A stretch of 64,000 nt of DNA from an uncultured Lachnospiraceae bacterium (GTDB lineage: Bacteria > Bacillota > Clostridia > Lachnospirales > Lachnospiraceae), in the NCBI GenBank assembly GCA_947305245.1, contig CAMZDG010000013.1:1-64000 (forward strand), written 5' to 3'. Each line of letters starts with the position of its first letter. The stretch's first letter is position 1. The notes below the pieces were generated by a model, which searched no databases, was not told the origin of the DNA, and saw only the letters and a program-made list of their open reading frames with translations. The position numbers and the translations under genes are program-made. This document shows positions 25,282-32,764 of the stretch, in pieces.

Positions 25282-25419
25282 ATGAAGAAAAAAATAGGAA
25301 CCGTGCTATGCCTGCTCTTTGCGATCCTGCTTCTTGCCCTTGGCATCAGCAAGGATCAGCCGCAGTCAGTGCTGACAAAAGCTTCCAAAGTGTGTCTGGA
25401 GTGTATCGGAATTGGATAA
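25282..25419 (+). CDS. CD1871A-family CXXC peptide
   Basis: A 45-residue protein: MKKK start, one transmembrane or signal helix (about residues 5-21), then SKVCLECIGIG at the very C terminus. Length, single helix and terminal CxxC match the small CD1871A-type family of Clostridia. GGGGAG lies 8 bases before ATG 25282. It sits 11 bases after the TlpA-like gene and overlaps the polyferredoxin start by eight bases. A membrane-bound thiol carrier between the two neighbours is the inference. Confidence 0.8.
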   Translation: MKKKIGTVLCLLFAILLLALGISKDQPQSVLTKASKVCLECIGIG

Positions 25420-26290
25420 GAAAAAACGAATCATCATACAATCGATCGCGGCGCTTGCCCAAAATGCCAATTTCAAGGGGTTTTTTACGGGGAAGATCTA
25501 TGATGGCAAGGCGAAGAGCGTTTGCGTTCCGGGGCTGAACTGTTATTCCTGTCCCGGCGCCGTCGGAGCTTGTCCCATCGGTTCGCTTCAAAATGCGCTT
25601 TCGGGCTATCGATTTAAGCTGCCATACTATGTGGTCGGCCTGCTCCTGTTCTTTGGCGTTCTCGTCGGAAGGCTGATCTGCGGGTTCCTTTGCCCCTTTG
25701 GCCTATTGCAGGATCTGCTGCATCACGTCCCCTTTCCCGTGAAGCTGAAACGGTTTCGGGCGGACAAGTGGCTGAGGATTGTGAAGTACGTTGTTCTGGT
25801 GGCCCTTGTGATCGTGCTTCCGATCTGCGTAAAGCTGACGCCCTTTTTCTGCAAGTATCTTTGCCCGTCAGGAACGGTTTCGGGGCTTTTGCTTGCGCTC
25901 GGTGATAGAGGGCTGTTCCAGGCATTTGGAGGCCTGTTCGCCTGGAAGGCATGCATTCTGGGAATCATTGTTCTTGCCAGCGTTGTGATCGCGCGGCCTT
26001 TCTGCAAATATCTTTGTCCGCTGGGAGCCATTTACGGACCGCTAAACAAAGTTTCGATCTATCATCTGGAATGTGACCCTTCCAAATGCATCTCCTGCGG
26101 GAAATGCAGCAGTGTATGCGACATGTGCGTGGATCCTTCGAAGGATCCTAACAGTGCAGAGTGCATTCGCTGCCTAAGATGCGTTCACGAATGCCCTGCG
26201 AAGGCATTGAGCCCCAGGGACGGGGTTAGCGGTTCATTTCGCAAATTCTTTTTGAAAAGAAAAGCCGGGGAAGAGAAGAACCTGGGATAA
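25412..26290 (+). CDS. NapH/NosR-like membrane polyferredoxin
   Basis: A 292-residue iron-sulfur membrane protein. N-terminal CYSCPGAVGACPIG (near 37), helices near 70-90, 125-145 and 175-200, CGFLCPFG (near 90), CKYLCPSG (near 150), CKYLCPLG (near 197), and two ferredoxin clusters CISCGKCSSVCDMC and CIRCLRCVHECP (near 225-270). Such proteins pass electrons across or along the membrane. The TTG start at 25412 overlaps the CXXC peptide gene. The last 20 codons include a REP sequence (26217-26239, read as RDGVSGSF), giving a basic tail absent from the domain proper. Confidence 0.88.
   Translation: MDKKKRIIIQSIAALAQNANFKGFFTGKIYDGKAKSVCVPGLNCYSCPGAVGACPIGSLQNALSGYRFKLPYYVVGLLLFFGVLVGRLICGFLCPFGLLQDLLHHVPFPVKLKRFRADKWLRIVKYVVLVALVIVLPICVKLTPFFCKYLCPSGTVSGLLLALGDRGLFQAFGGLFAWKACILGIIVLASVVIARPFCKYLCPLGAIYGPLNKVSIYHLECDPSKCISCGKCSSVCDMCVDPSKDPNSAECIRCLRCVHECPAKALSPRDGVSGSFRKFFLKRKAGEEKNLG
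26217..26239 (+). repeat. REP element inside the polyferredoxin gene
   Basis: GGGACGGGGTTAGCGGTTCATTT, written here in two parts: GGGACGGGGTT (26217-26227) and AGCGGTTCATTT (26228-26239). It matches the copies at 31570, 32444, 40181 and 63932 except at a few positions, and is translated as part of the protein. Confidence 0.75.
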
Positions 26291-26294
26291 GCAT

Positions 26295-27173
26295 ATGTCC
26301 GAGTATATTACGGTAAATGATTATTTAAAACAAAAATATGGCGAGAAAGTCTATAAGGTGTCGATCAATGGCGGGTTCACCTGTCCGAACAGGGACGGAA
26401 CGCTGGACACCAGGGGATGTATCTTTTGTTCCGGACTTGGCTCGGGCGACTTCGCGCCGGAAGCTTCTATGTCCGTTAAGGAGCAGATCGAAGCAGGCAT
26501 CAGGCGCGTCCAGGCAAAGAATCCCACCAAGTTCATCGCCTATTTCCAGGCCTTTACCAATACCTACGCGCCTGTTTATAAACTGGAGAGGCTTTTTACT
26601 GAGGCCATGGAGCATCCTAAGATCGTAGGTCTTTCCATTGCCACGAGACCCGATTGCCTGCCAGAGGACGTACTGAAACTCCTCGGCGAATTGAATCAGA
26701 AAAAGCCCGTTTGGGTGGAGCTTGGCCTGCAGACGATCCATGAAAAGACCGCGGAGTATATTCGCCGCGGATATGCGTTAAACCGATATGATGACGCCGT
26801 AAAGAAGCTTAGAAGCATGGGGCTTGAGGTGATCACGCACGTGATCCTGGGACTCCCCGGTGAGACGCGGGATGACATGAAAAAGACAGTGGAGTACGTG
26901 GCCAGGAGCGGCGTGGCAGGCATCAAGCTTCAGCTGTTACACGTCATCAAAGGGACGGATCTGGAGAAGGATTATGAGGCGGGCCTCTTTGAATGCATGA
27001 CCATGGAGGAGTACGTTACCTTGGTCAAGGAATGCATTGACCTTTTGCCGAAGGATATGATCATTCATCGCATGACCGGCGACGGAGATAAGAAAACCTT
27101 GGTTGCCCCTTTATGGAGCACGGATAAAAAACGCGTGTTGAACGCGCTTCACACGGCATTGGACAAGCCGTAA
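26295..27173 (+). CDS. TIGR01212-type radical SAM protein
   Basis: A 292-residue radical SAM enzyme. The iron-sulfur motif is the extended form FTCPNRDGTLDTRGCIFC (C-x10-C-x2-C, near 29-45), typical of the YhcC/YtqA (TIGR01212) family rather than the usual CxxxCxxC. Further hallmarks: FIAYFQAFTNTYAP, VWVELGLQTIHEKTAEYIRRG and THVILGLPGET. The reaction of the family has not been firmly assigned. It begins four bases after the polyferredoxin stop, which could supply reducing power, though this is only positional. Confidence 0.88.
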   Translation: MSEYITVNDYLKQKYGEKVYKVSINGGFTCPNRDGTLDTRGCIFCSGLGSGDFAPEASMSVKEQIEAGIRRVQAKNPTKFIAYFQAFTNTYAPVYKLERLFTEAMEHPKIVGLSIATRPDCLPEDVLKLLGELNQKKPVWVELGLQTIHEKTAEYIRRGYALNRYDDAVKKLRSMGLEVITHVILGLPGETRDDMKKTVEYVARSGVAGIKLQLLHVIKGTDLEKDYEAGLFECMTMEEYVTLVKECIDLLPKDMIIHRMTGDGDKKTLVAPLWSTDKKRVLNALHTALDKP

Positions 27174-27199
27174 GCCATCAGGAAAGACTCAAAAAAGAT

Positions 27200-27283
27200 A
27201 TGGAAAAGGCAAAGGCGAAGACGAAAACCAAAAAAGAAGTGACAAAGGAGACGGGGGGCCTTCGCTGTAAAGGAGCGTTATGA
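27200..27283 (+). CDS. possible small basic peptide
   Basis: ATG 27200 opens 27 codons (MEKAKAKTKTKKEVTKETGG start, Lys-rich) whose TGA overlaps the next ATG as ATGA at 27280-27283. The stop-start overlap is the only support; the ribosome binding site is weak. Confidence 0.25.
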   Translation: MEKAKAKTKTKKEVTKETGGLRCKGAL

Positions 27284-28260
27284 AAAACAGGAAATTTAGA
27301 TCATACTGGTGCCTGACCGTGATCGGCACGGTGATCCTTTCGTTCTATCCACTATACATGGGCGTAAGGGTGATCGGCGACATGATACAGGATGGCACGG
27401 TGTTAAAGGAAAACTATCCCAAATACATCATACCGTACACGCCGATCGCGTATGCCATTATCCTCGGCGTTCTCCTGATGCCGCTGTTTGTAAAGCTGAT
27501 GAAGGACTTTGCGATCCTCGGCGGTTCGGCGTTGTCAGTTGCGGCATTCTTTGGGTTTGAACTGCTGTTTGAAAAAAAGGTAGTGGTCAGCTCAACCGAA
27601 ACCGTGGCGAAGCTTGCGGACTGGCAGATGTTTCTTTGCAGATATGTTCCGCCGGAGGAGTATGTCTTTGATACGGAAGAGGTCATCCGCACGGAGACAG
27701 CCGTGGACATTCTGATCGGCGAGTATAACCCTGCGTTCAAGCTGCATTTTTACTTGATCTCCGTGGTACTGATCCTTGCGATCCTAAATAGTATTTATGG
27801 CTTTGCGCAGATGATCAGGACTGGTGACGGAAGCAGAAAAAAGGCCTTGATCCTGCAATCCATTTCCGTGGCGTTGTTCCTCGGACTTTGCATTCTGGCA
27901 TGCTTTACCGCCTTCTGGAGAGGCGGCGAGATCCAGGTTTCACCGCTTTCCGCGTCCCTCATGATGATCTTCTTTATTATGCTCGGAGTAACGGTAGGCA
28001 TTTTCGTTGGGTCACTGCTCTTGAAAAAGCAAAAGGCGGTCGCCCTGTATGTGCCGACGGCAATCTCGCTTATGACAACGTTCGTCATGTATCTGGGAGA
28101 GATGATCCTGCTCCATGCCCATCTGTACCGCTTCGGCAAAGGATTTTTCTTTAGCGGCCTGCCAGGGATCGTTCTTGCGCCTGTTGACGTTTTGGTGATC
28201 TTAATGGCCGGAGGTATCACCTATTTATTGATGCGCTTCGTGATAAGCAGGAAGTCTTAG
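27280..28260 (+). CDS. multi-span membrane protein of unknown function
   Basis: A 326-residue protein with about eight hydrophobic helices (near 10-30, 53-72, 78-98, 155-178, 192-212, 222-245, 252-275, 295-318) and one loop of about 55 residues between helices 3 and 4 (ADWQMFLCRYVPPEEYVFDTEE). No family recognised. AAGGAG precedes ATG 27280. Confidence 0.65.
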   Translation: MKNRKFRSYWCLTVIGTVILSFYPLYMGVRVIGDMIQDGTVLKENYPKYIIPYTPIAYAIILGVLLMPLFVKLMKDFAILGGSALSVAAFFGFELLFEKKVVVSSTETVAKLADWQMFLCRYVPPEEYVFDTEEVIRTETAVDILIGEYNPAFKLHFYLISVVLILAILNSIYGFAQMIRTGDGSRKKALILQSISVALFLGLCILACFTAFWRGGEIQVSPLSASLMMIFFIMLGVTVGIFVGSLLLKKQKAVALYVPTAISLMTTFVMYLGEMILLHAHLYRFGKGFFFSGLPGIVLAPVDVLVILMAGGITYLLMRFVISRKS

Positions 28261-28339
28261 ACGTGCAAAGACTGGATTCGTGGAAAAATGCGACAGGAAA
28301 ACTTTATGATGGGGCAGTAGAAGATACGGGGGTCAGAAT

Positions 28340-29416
28340 ATGAATAAAGAATGGGCAGACAAGAATAAAAAGATGCAGGCACTGATCGGCAGGGAGGCGA
28401 CTTTCGCCGAGGGGATAGATGTTCTGATGGACTTAAGGAACGATCTGTTCACGCAGATTTCGTATATTGTCAATTCTTATCCGGCGGAGGCTTATTACCA
28501 GATGCCCTTTGCCGGAGCAGACGGCTATCACAGCAAGACTCTGGCTTATTCCATGTGGCATATTTTCAGGATCGAGGATATCGTGGCACATACCCTTATC
28601 AAGGGTGATGCGCAAATTCTGTTTACGGGTGAATGGCAGAAAAAGATCGGCAGTTCCATCATCACTACCGGCAATGAGTTGGAAGGTGAGGAAATCGCGG
28701 AGTTTTCGAAAAAACTGGACATAATGGCCCTGCTTGAGTATTGCAAGGCGGTGATGGATTCGACCAATAAATTACTGCGCGAACTTTCCTATAAGGACTT
28801 AAAGCGCTGCTTTTCCGAAGTGGACAAAAACAGGGTTTTGGACAGTAAATGCGTCAGCACGGACGAAAAGGCCTTCTGGCTGGTTGATTATTGGTGCGAG
28901 AAGGACATCCGCGGACTGATCAAAATGCCGTTTTCCAGACACTGGATCATGCACATAGAGGCAATGTGCCGGATCAAGAATAAATTGTGCCAGATGGCGC
29001 GAAAAGGCGCGGATCCCATCGCGCGCTGCGGCTTGTCATGTAATCATTGCTTTTTAAAGGATTGGTGCGGCGGTTGCAGAACTGCTTATAATACATGTTC
29101 TGATGCATGCCGTTATCCCGGGAAAGTATGCCCGAATACTGCGTGCTGTATGGGAAAGGGCATCGACGGCTGTTATGAGTGCGACTCCATAAAAGAATGC
29201 AGGAAAGGTTTCTATGAATATGATGACGTGAACGCCATAAAAGCAATGGCTCTGTTCATTCGAAAGTATGGGAAAAAGGAACTGCTGAAAACGATGGATA
29301 AACTTCATAAGGAGCATGATTTCGAGAAGATCCAGGAAATCCTCGGGAATGATCTGGAGGAAGGATTCGGAATTTTGGAGAAAGCGAGAGAAAAATGTAA
29401 TAGGAGAATTTTATGA
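28340..29416 (+). CDS. DinB-like domain fused to Cys-rich DUF3795-like domain
   Basis: A 358-residue fusion. Residues 15-215 form a DinB/YfiT-like four-helix bundle with three candidate metal histidines (AYSMWHIFRIEDIVAH near 74 and MPFSRHWIMHIEAMCR near 200). Residues 220-350 are a compact cysteine-rich module (ARCGLSCNHCFLKDWCGGC, CSDACRYPGKVCPNTACC, CYECDSIKEC), matching the DUF3795 pattern of probable metal binding. DinB proteins are often thiol-dependent transferases, so the Cys-rich part might serve thiol or metal chemistry. It opens the AT-richer accessory stretch. Confidence 0.7.
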   Translation: MNKEWADKNKKMQALIGREATFAEGIDVLMDLRNDLFTQISYIVNSYPAEAYYQMPFAGADGYHSKTLAYSMWHIFRIEDIVAHTLIKGDAQILFTGEWQKKIGSSIITTGNELEGEEIAEFSKKLDIMALLEYCKAVMDSTNKLLRELSYKDLKRCFSEVDKNRVLDSKCVSTDEKAFWLVDYWCEKDIRGLIKMPFSRHWIMHIEAMCRIKNKLCQMARKGADPIARCGLSCNHCFLKDWCGGCRTAYNTCSDACRYPGKVCPNTACCMGKGIDGCYECDSIKECRKGFYEYDDVNAIKAMALFIRKYGKKELLKTMDKLHKEHDFEKIQEILGNDLEEGFGILEKAREKCNRRIL

Positions 29417-29478
29417 TTAAAGAACTTTTCGTGTGCCACGGCAGGATATGGACCAAGTGAAAGAAAGGAAGTAAGAAT

Positions 29479-30138
29479 ATGAAATATCAATACAAAGATA
29501 TGCCTGAAAGTTTGAAGGGAACATACGGTGATTATTCCAAGAATTTTGGCTTCTCATGGAAGGAATTCGTGGCGACTGTTCCGTCTCCGCTTTTTCTTGT
29601 TACCACATACAAATCCAATGGTATGCCAAATGCCTGCATGCAGTCCTGGGCAACCTTTACAAGTGCCGATCGTGGTAATGGATTCTATGCTATTCTTGCC
29701 AGCGTGAATAAAAACGGACACCTGTATCAGAGCGTGAACGAGACAAAAGAAGCGGTTATCAATTTCATGTCTGAAGAGTATCATGCGGCCTGTATGGCGA
29801 CGATCAAAAACAATCAGTTTGAAGCAGATGAGATTACGGCTTCGGGTATGTCTGTTGAAAAGGCATCATGGGTTAACGCGCCTATGGTTCAGGAATGCTT
29901 TATGAACCTTGAATGCAGGTACGCCTGGGAAAAGGAAATCGTACCGGGTGATGATCACGTTATGCTCTGCCTTGAGGTAGTCGGTATTCATATTGATGAA
30001 GATCATATGGCCGATCGAACCGGAGAAAACGGAATTCTTTACAACATCCACTATCAGATGAATCCGGAAAAAGTAACAAAGACAGGTCATGATTATGCTG
30101 CAGTTCTTAAGAAAAGAATAGACGTTATGGAGTATTAA
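29479..30138 (+). CDS. flavin reductase family protein
   Basis: A 219-residue FMN-binding split-barrel protein of the flavoredoxin/flavin reductase family: SPLFLVTTYKSNGMPNACMQSW (near 37), the GFYAILASVNKNGHLYQSV segment and the late MLCLEVVGIHIDE strand are characteristic. It likely binds FMN and passes electrons to flavin or small acceptors. AGGAAG precedes ATG 29479. It has its own context between a DinB-like protein and gene fragments. Confidence 0.85.
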   Translation: MKYQYKDMPESLKGTYGDYSKNFGFSWKEFVATVPSPLFLVTTYKSNGMPNACMQSWATFTSADRGNGFYAILASVNKNGHLYQSVNETKEAVINFMSEEYHAACMATIKNNQFEADEITASGMSVEKASWVNAPMVQECFMNLECRYAWEKEIVPGDDHVMLCLEVVGIHIDEDHMADRTGENGILYNIHYQMNPEKVTKTGHDYAAVLKKRIDVMEY

Positions 30139-30145
30139 CACAGTT

Positions 30146-30277
30146 ATGGCTGATGAAAAATCATGCAGTGCGATCGTATATACATATGAAAAGGGTGTCA
30201 GGAAATATGTGATAATCCGGGGGACGGGAATTTATAAGGATACCGATTCTGTGATTATAATACATGGGGGATGCTGA
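30146..30277 (+). pseudogene. N-terminal fragment of a NUDIX hydrolase
   Basis: Forty-three codons from ATG 30146 read MADEKSCSAIVYTYEKGVR then KYVIIRG, the first two strands of a bis(nucleosyl)tetraphosphatase-like NUDIX protein. The NUDIX box (GX5EX7REUXEEXGU) is missing and a stop follows at 30275-30277. No ribosome binding site. It is best read as a deletion remnant. Confidence 0.5.
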
Positions 30278-30289
30278 GAGAAGATTATG

Positions 30290-30306
30290 CGCAACTTTAA
30301 GTTGCG
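30290..30306. promoter_or_regulatory. palindrome before the XRE regulator gene
   Basis: CGCAACTT-T-AAGTTGCG is a perfect 8-base dyad with one central base, 29 bases after a TATAAT at 30256-30261 and 127 bases before the regulator start. It could be that regulator's operator. The rest of 30278-30432 shows nothing further. Confidence 0.4.
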
Positions 30307-30432
30307 AAGCTGACATAAATAGCACTTGCTGGTTGGTGGAGTTGTTCGCACAGACTTGTTATGCTGTATTTGCGACGCGGCGCAAAGGTAACGTGAAAAC
30401 AACAGCATATAAGGATCATAAGGAGAAGCGAT

Positions 30433-31101
30433 ATGAGTTTTGGAAAGAACCTTCAGTATTTACGCCAACTTAGTAAGAACATGACACAGGAAGCTTTGGC
30501 AGAAAGGCTGGGCGTAAGCCGCCAGACGATCTCAAAATGGGAGATGGACGCGGCAAACCCCGAAATGGATAAGGCACTTGAAATATGCAAGGTGTTTCAC
30601 TGCAGCTTGGACAATCTGTTCCGGGAAGAAATGGATAAGCGGAGCGATGCCTATTCCAACCTCCGGCTGGAGGAGGTTGGCGGATTTCGTTACGTGGAGC
30701 ATACGGTGATCAGCAATGAGCCGGAAAGTGACGCCATTGGGAAGATGTATCAGTGTGCGAAGGAAAATGGAATTGAAAATCCGAGGGTGATCGGATGGGA
30801 TTTTCCGAATCTTTCGCAGGAACAGGTGAACGTGTTTCACATGCATGGTTATACGGCTGCCTTGATACTGCCGGACGGGGTGAATCCCAATGGGTTTGAG
30901 ATCAAGGAACAACCCACGCATAAATACGTGGCGATCCATATCGACAGACCCTTTGACAATCCTTTCGTCACCATTCCGGGGGCGTATCACACGCTTAATG
31001 ATTACATGAGAACCAACGGCCTGGTGCAGGCGGGGAATGAAGTGATCCCTTGCTTTGAAACGGATGGCGAGGGCATGGACGTCTATATTGCCTGCAAGTA
31101 G
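30433..31101 (+). CDS. XRE regulator with GyrI-like effector domain
   Basis: A 222-residue protein: helix-turn-helix of the XRE type at residues 5-60 (TQEALAERLGVSRQTISKWE) and a C-terminal domain (about 75-222) resembling AraC-effector/GyrI-like ligand binders (FRYVEHTVISNEPESDAIGKMY..., HKYVAIHIDRPFDNPFVTIPGAYHTLNDYM). Such fusions usually act as small-molecule-responsive regulators. ATG 30433 follows AAGGAGAAG. A GNAT gene begins 11 bases downstream in the same transcript. Confidence 0.85.
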   Translation: MSFGKNLQYLRQLSKNMTQEALAERLGVSRQTISKWEMDAANPEMDKALEICKVFHCSLDNLFREEMDKRSDAYSNLRLEEVGGFRYVEHTVISNEPESDAIGKMYQCAKENGIENPRVIGWDFPNLSQEQVNVFHMHGYTAALILPDGVNPNGFEIKEQPTHKYVAIHIDRPFDNPFVTIPGAYHTLNDYMRTNGLVQAGNEVIPCFETDGEGMDVYIACK

Positions 31102-31112
31102 AGGGAAGAGCC

Positions 31113-31559
31113 ATGAGTTTACAATTTCAAAAAGCAAGCACTTCCGATGCCTTGACCTTAAATGGCATGTCAAAGAGAGCATTTGACAGTGACGTAAATC
31201 TAGGAGGTCCGTCTTCCGGCGGGCCTCCCGGATATATGTCGGTTCCGTTCCATACGAAAATGGCAAGGCAGGGCCATCTGTATAAATTGACGGAAGATGG
31301 TCTGATCGTCGGCGGAGCCATTCTGTTTTTGAAGGGAAACGAGCTAAACGTCGGCAGGATCTTTATCTCGCCGGAGCACTTCCGCAAGGGCTACGGGACC
31401 TTTATGATGCAGGAGATTGAGAAGCTGTTTCCAGAAGCAAAAGAGTTTACCCTTGATACGCCCGTATGGAACGTAAGGACGAATTCTTTTTATGCAAAAC
31501 TGGGATATACGGAAATAAAACGCAATAAGGATTTTGTGTTTTATACAAAGCATATCTGA
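31113..31559 (+). CDS. GNAT-family acetyltransferase
   Basis: A 148-residue GNAT protein with the acetyl-CoA loop SPEHFRKGYGTFMMQEI (near 88) and C-terminal NVRTNSFYAKLGYTEI. Probably co-transcribed with the XRE regulator and therefore possibly under its control. Acceptor unknown. Confidence 0.88.
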   Translation: MSLQFQKASTSDALTLNGMSKRAFDSDVNLGGPSSGGPPGYMSVPFHTKMARQGHLYKLTEDGLIVGGAILFLKGNELNVGRIFISPEHFRKGYGTFMMQEIEKLFPEAKEFTLDTPVWNVRTNSFYAKLGYTEIKRNKDFVFYTKHI

Positions 31560-31569
31560 TTTGGTCGCT

Positions 31570-31593
31570 GGGGACGGGGTTAGTGGTTCATTT
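31570..31593 (+). repeat. REP element at the 3' side of the transposase
   Basis: GGGGACGGGGTT (31570-31581) followed by AGTGGTTCATTT (31582-31593). It contains the stop codon of the minus-strand transposase and is the inverted partner of 32444-32467. Confidence 0.8.
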
Positions 31594-32353
31594 ACATAAT
31601 CTTTTCACAGTGGTCACGGATATATCCATAAATCGTGATATTTGTTTTGTCGTTAGCCCTTTATGTCGTAGTTGCCGGACATAATCATTACGCTGAGTTT
31701 TCTGCAGAGTATCCACGTCAGAGGTTGATGAAAGATTAGTTACTGATTTGAAAATCGATAAGGCGTATTCATCGGTTAAATAATGTGACGTATCACGATG
31801 ATCATTTATAAACAATTCATGATCAGAAGATATTTGTTCCGTAGCAAAATAGTGATGCAAAGACTCTTTAGAACCGCATATGTCATTGGCAAAAGATATG
31901 TCGACCACAGGGTTTTTGGCGCCATAATATGCGTTAAAACTACTCCATCGATATTCAGAAGGGTAGCGACAAATGTTAGCCTTGACGGGATTGTTATGAA
32001 TATATAGCAATACGGATAGAAAGGCTTTGTCGTTCTCGATGGGCACACTGAAGAAACGATCTTGAAAAAGATGACCGCTCCGAGAATACTTATTGTTATA
32101 CCACCTGACAAATCTGGTTCCGAGGCTTTGGAAGAAGCTGGCTAAATAATCAGGTGAAGAATGGATTAAGAGGTGTACGTGGTTATCCATCAGGCAATAT
32201 GCATATATCTGGCTATCATATTTCTTGACACAATCTGATAAAATAAATAGGAATTTTTGGTAATCGGAATCTTCTTCAAAGATAATATGCTGATTAACAG
32301 AACGAAGTATGATATATGCCAGATGAACTCACGCTTCTGGGTTTTCTTGGCAT
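31588..32353 (-). pseudogene. frameshifted REP-associated tyrosine transposase (RAYT)
   Basis: The gene would start at ATG 32353 (MPRKPRSVSSSGIYH...), but the frame is lost near 32305-32312; continuing in another frame gives LRSVNQHIIFEEDSDYQKFL and then MDNHVHLLIH, the HUH motif of Y1/IS200-like transposases. The missing two bases lie in an AT-repeat context. The rest (SLGTRFVRWYNNKYSRSGHLFQDRF...) is intact to TGA at 31588-31590. RAYTs act on REP palindromes, and inverted REP copies flank the gene. A downstream start at 32190 could still give a protein lacking the N-terminal strand, probably inactive. Confidence 0.85.
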
Positions 32354-32443
32354 AATTACTCCTAGATTGAACATTAGATTTAAGAACACTATAATTATAA
32401 TTGGATGATAAAAGGATTGCAAGGGAAAAGATATGAAATATGA

Positions 32444-32467
32444 AAATGGACCACAAACCCCGTCCCC
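32444..32467 (-). repeat. REP element at the 5' side of the transposase
   Basis: Reading the minus strand: GGGGACGGGGTT then TGTGGTCCATTT. Together with 31570-31593 it forms an inverted pair enclosing the transposase (898 bases in all), which defines the likely element ends. Confidence 0.78.
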
Positions 32468-32593
32468 TAGGACCATTCGCTCGGATGCAGTTCCGTCACC
32501 AAGATGATAGCTGAGTTACAGAAAAAGGATCTGAGAGATCTAAAGCCGATCGTGATCTATTACAATATGGGCAAAGGATTTCAGCTGCGATAG

Positions 32594-32749
32594 GTATTTC
32601 TTAGCGCGGCCAGGTCAAGAGGAACACTGTACGCCATCTTATGCGATGCCTATTCCTATGATGATCGGAACAAAAGCATTTGGGATCGCAATTGGAAGGA
32701 AACGGATGCTTTCTTTTACGCAAGCACCTTTCAATGGCTGGCCAGATAA
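32594..32749 (+). pseudogene. fragment resembling a GNAT N-terminus
   Basis: After a TAG at 32591 a frame of 51 codons reads RGTLYAILCDAYSYDDRNK then SIWDRNWKETDAFFYA and stops at TAA 32747-32749. The pattern is like the first part of some GNAT proteins, without the acetyl-CoA loop. Just upstream, 32504-32590 holds another short frame (MIAELQKKDLRDLKPIVIYY) that I do not recognise. Remnants of lost genes. Confidence 0.35.
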
Positions 32750-32764
32750 TAAAAGAGCCCCATA

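Noticed and set aside
30264..30473. 69-codon plus-strand frame before the XRE regulator
   Set aside because: It overlaps the regulator start in another frame, covers the palindrome and lacks a ribosome binding site.
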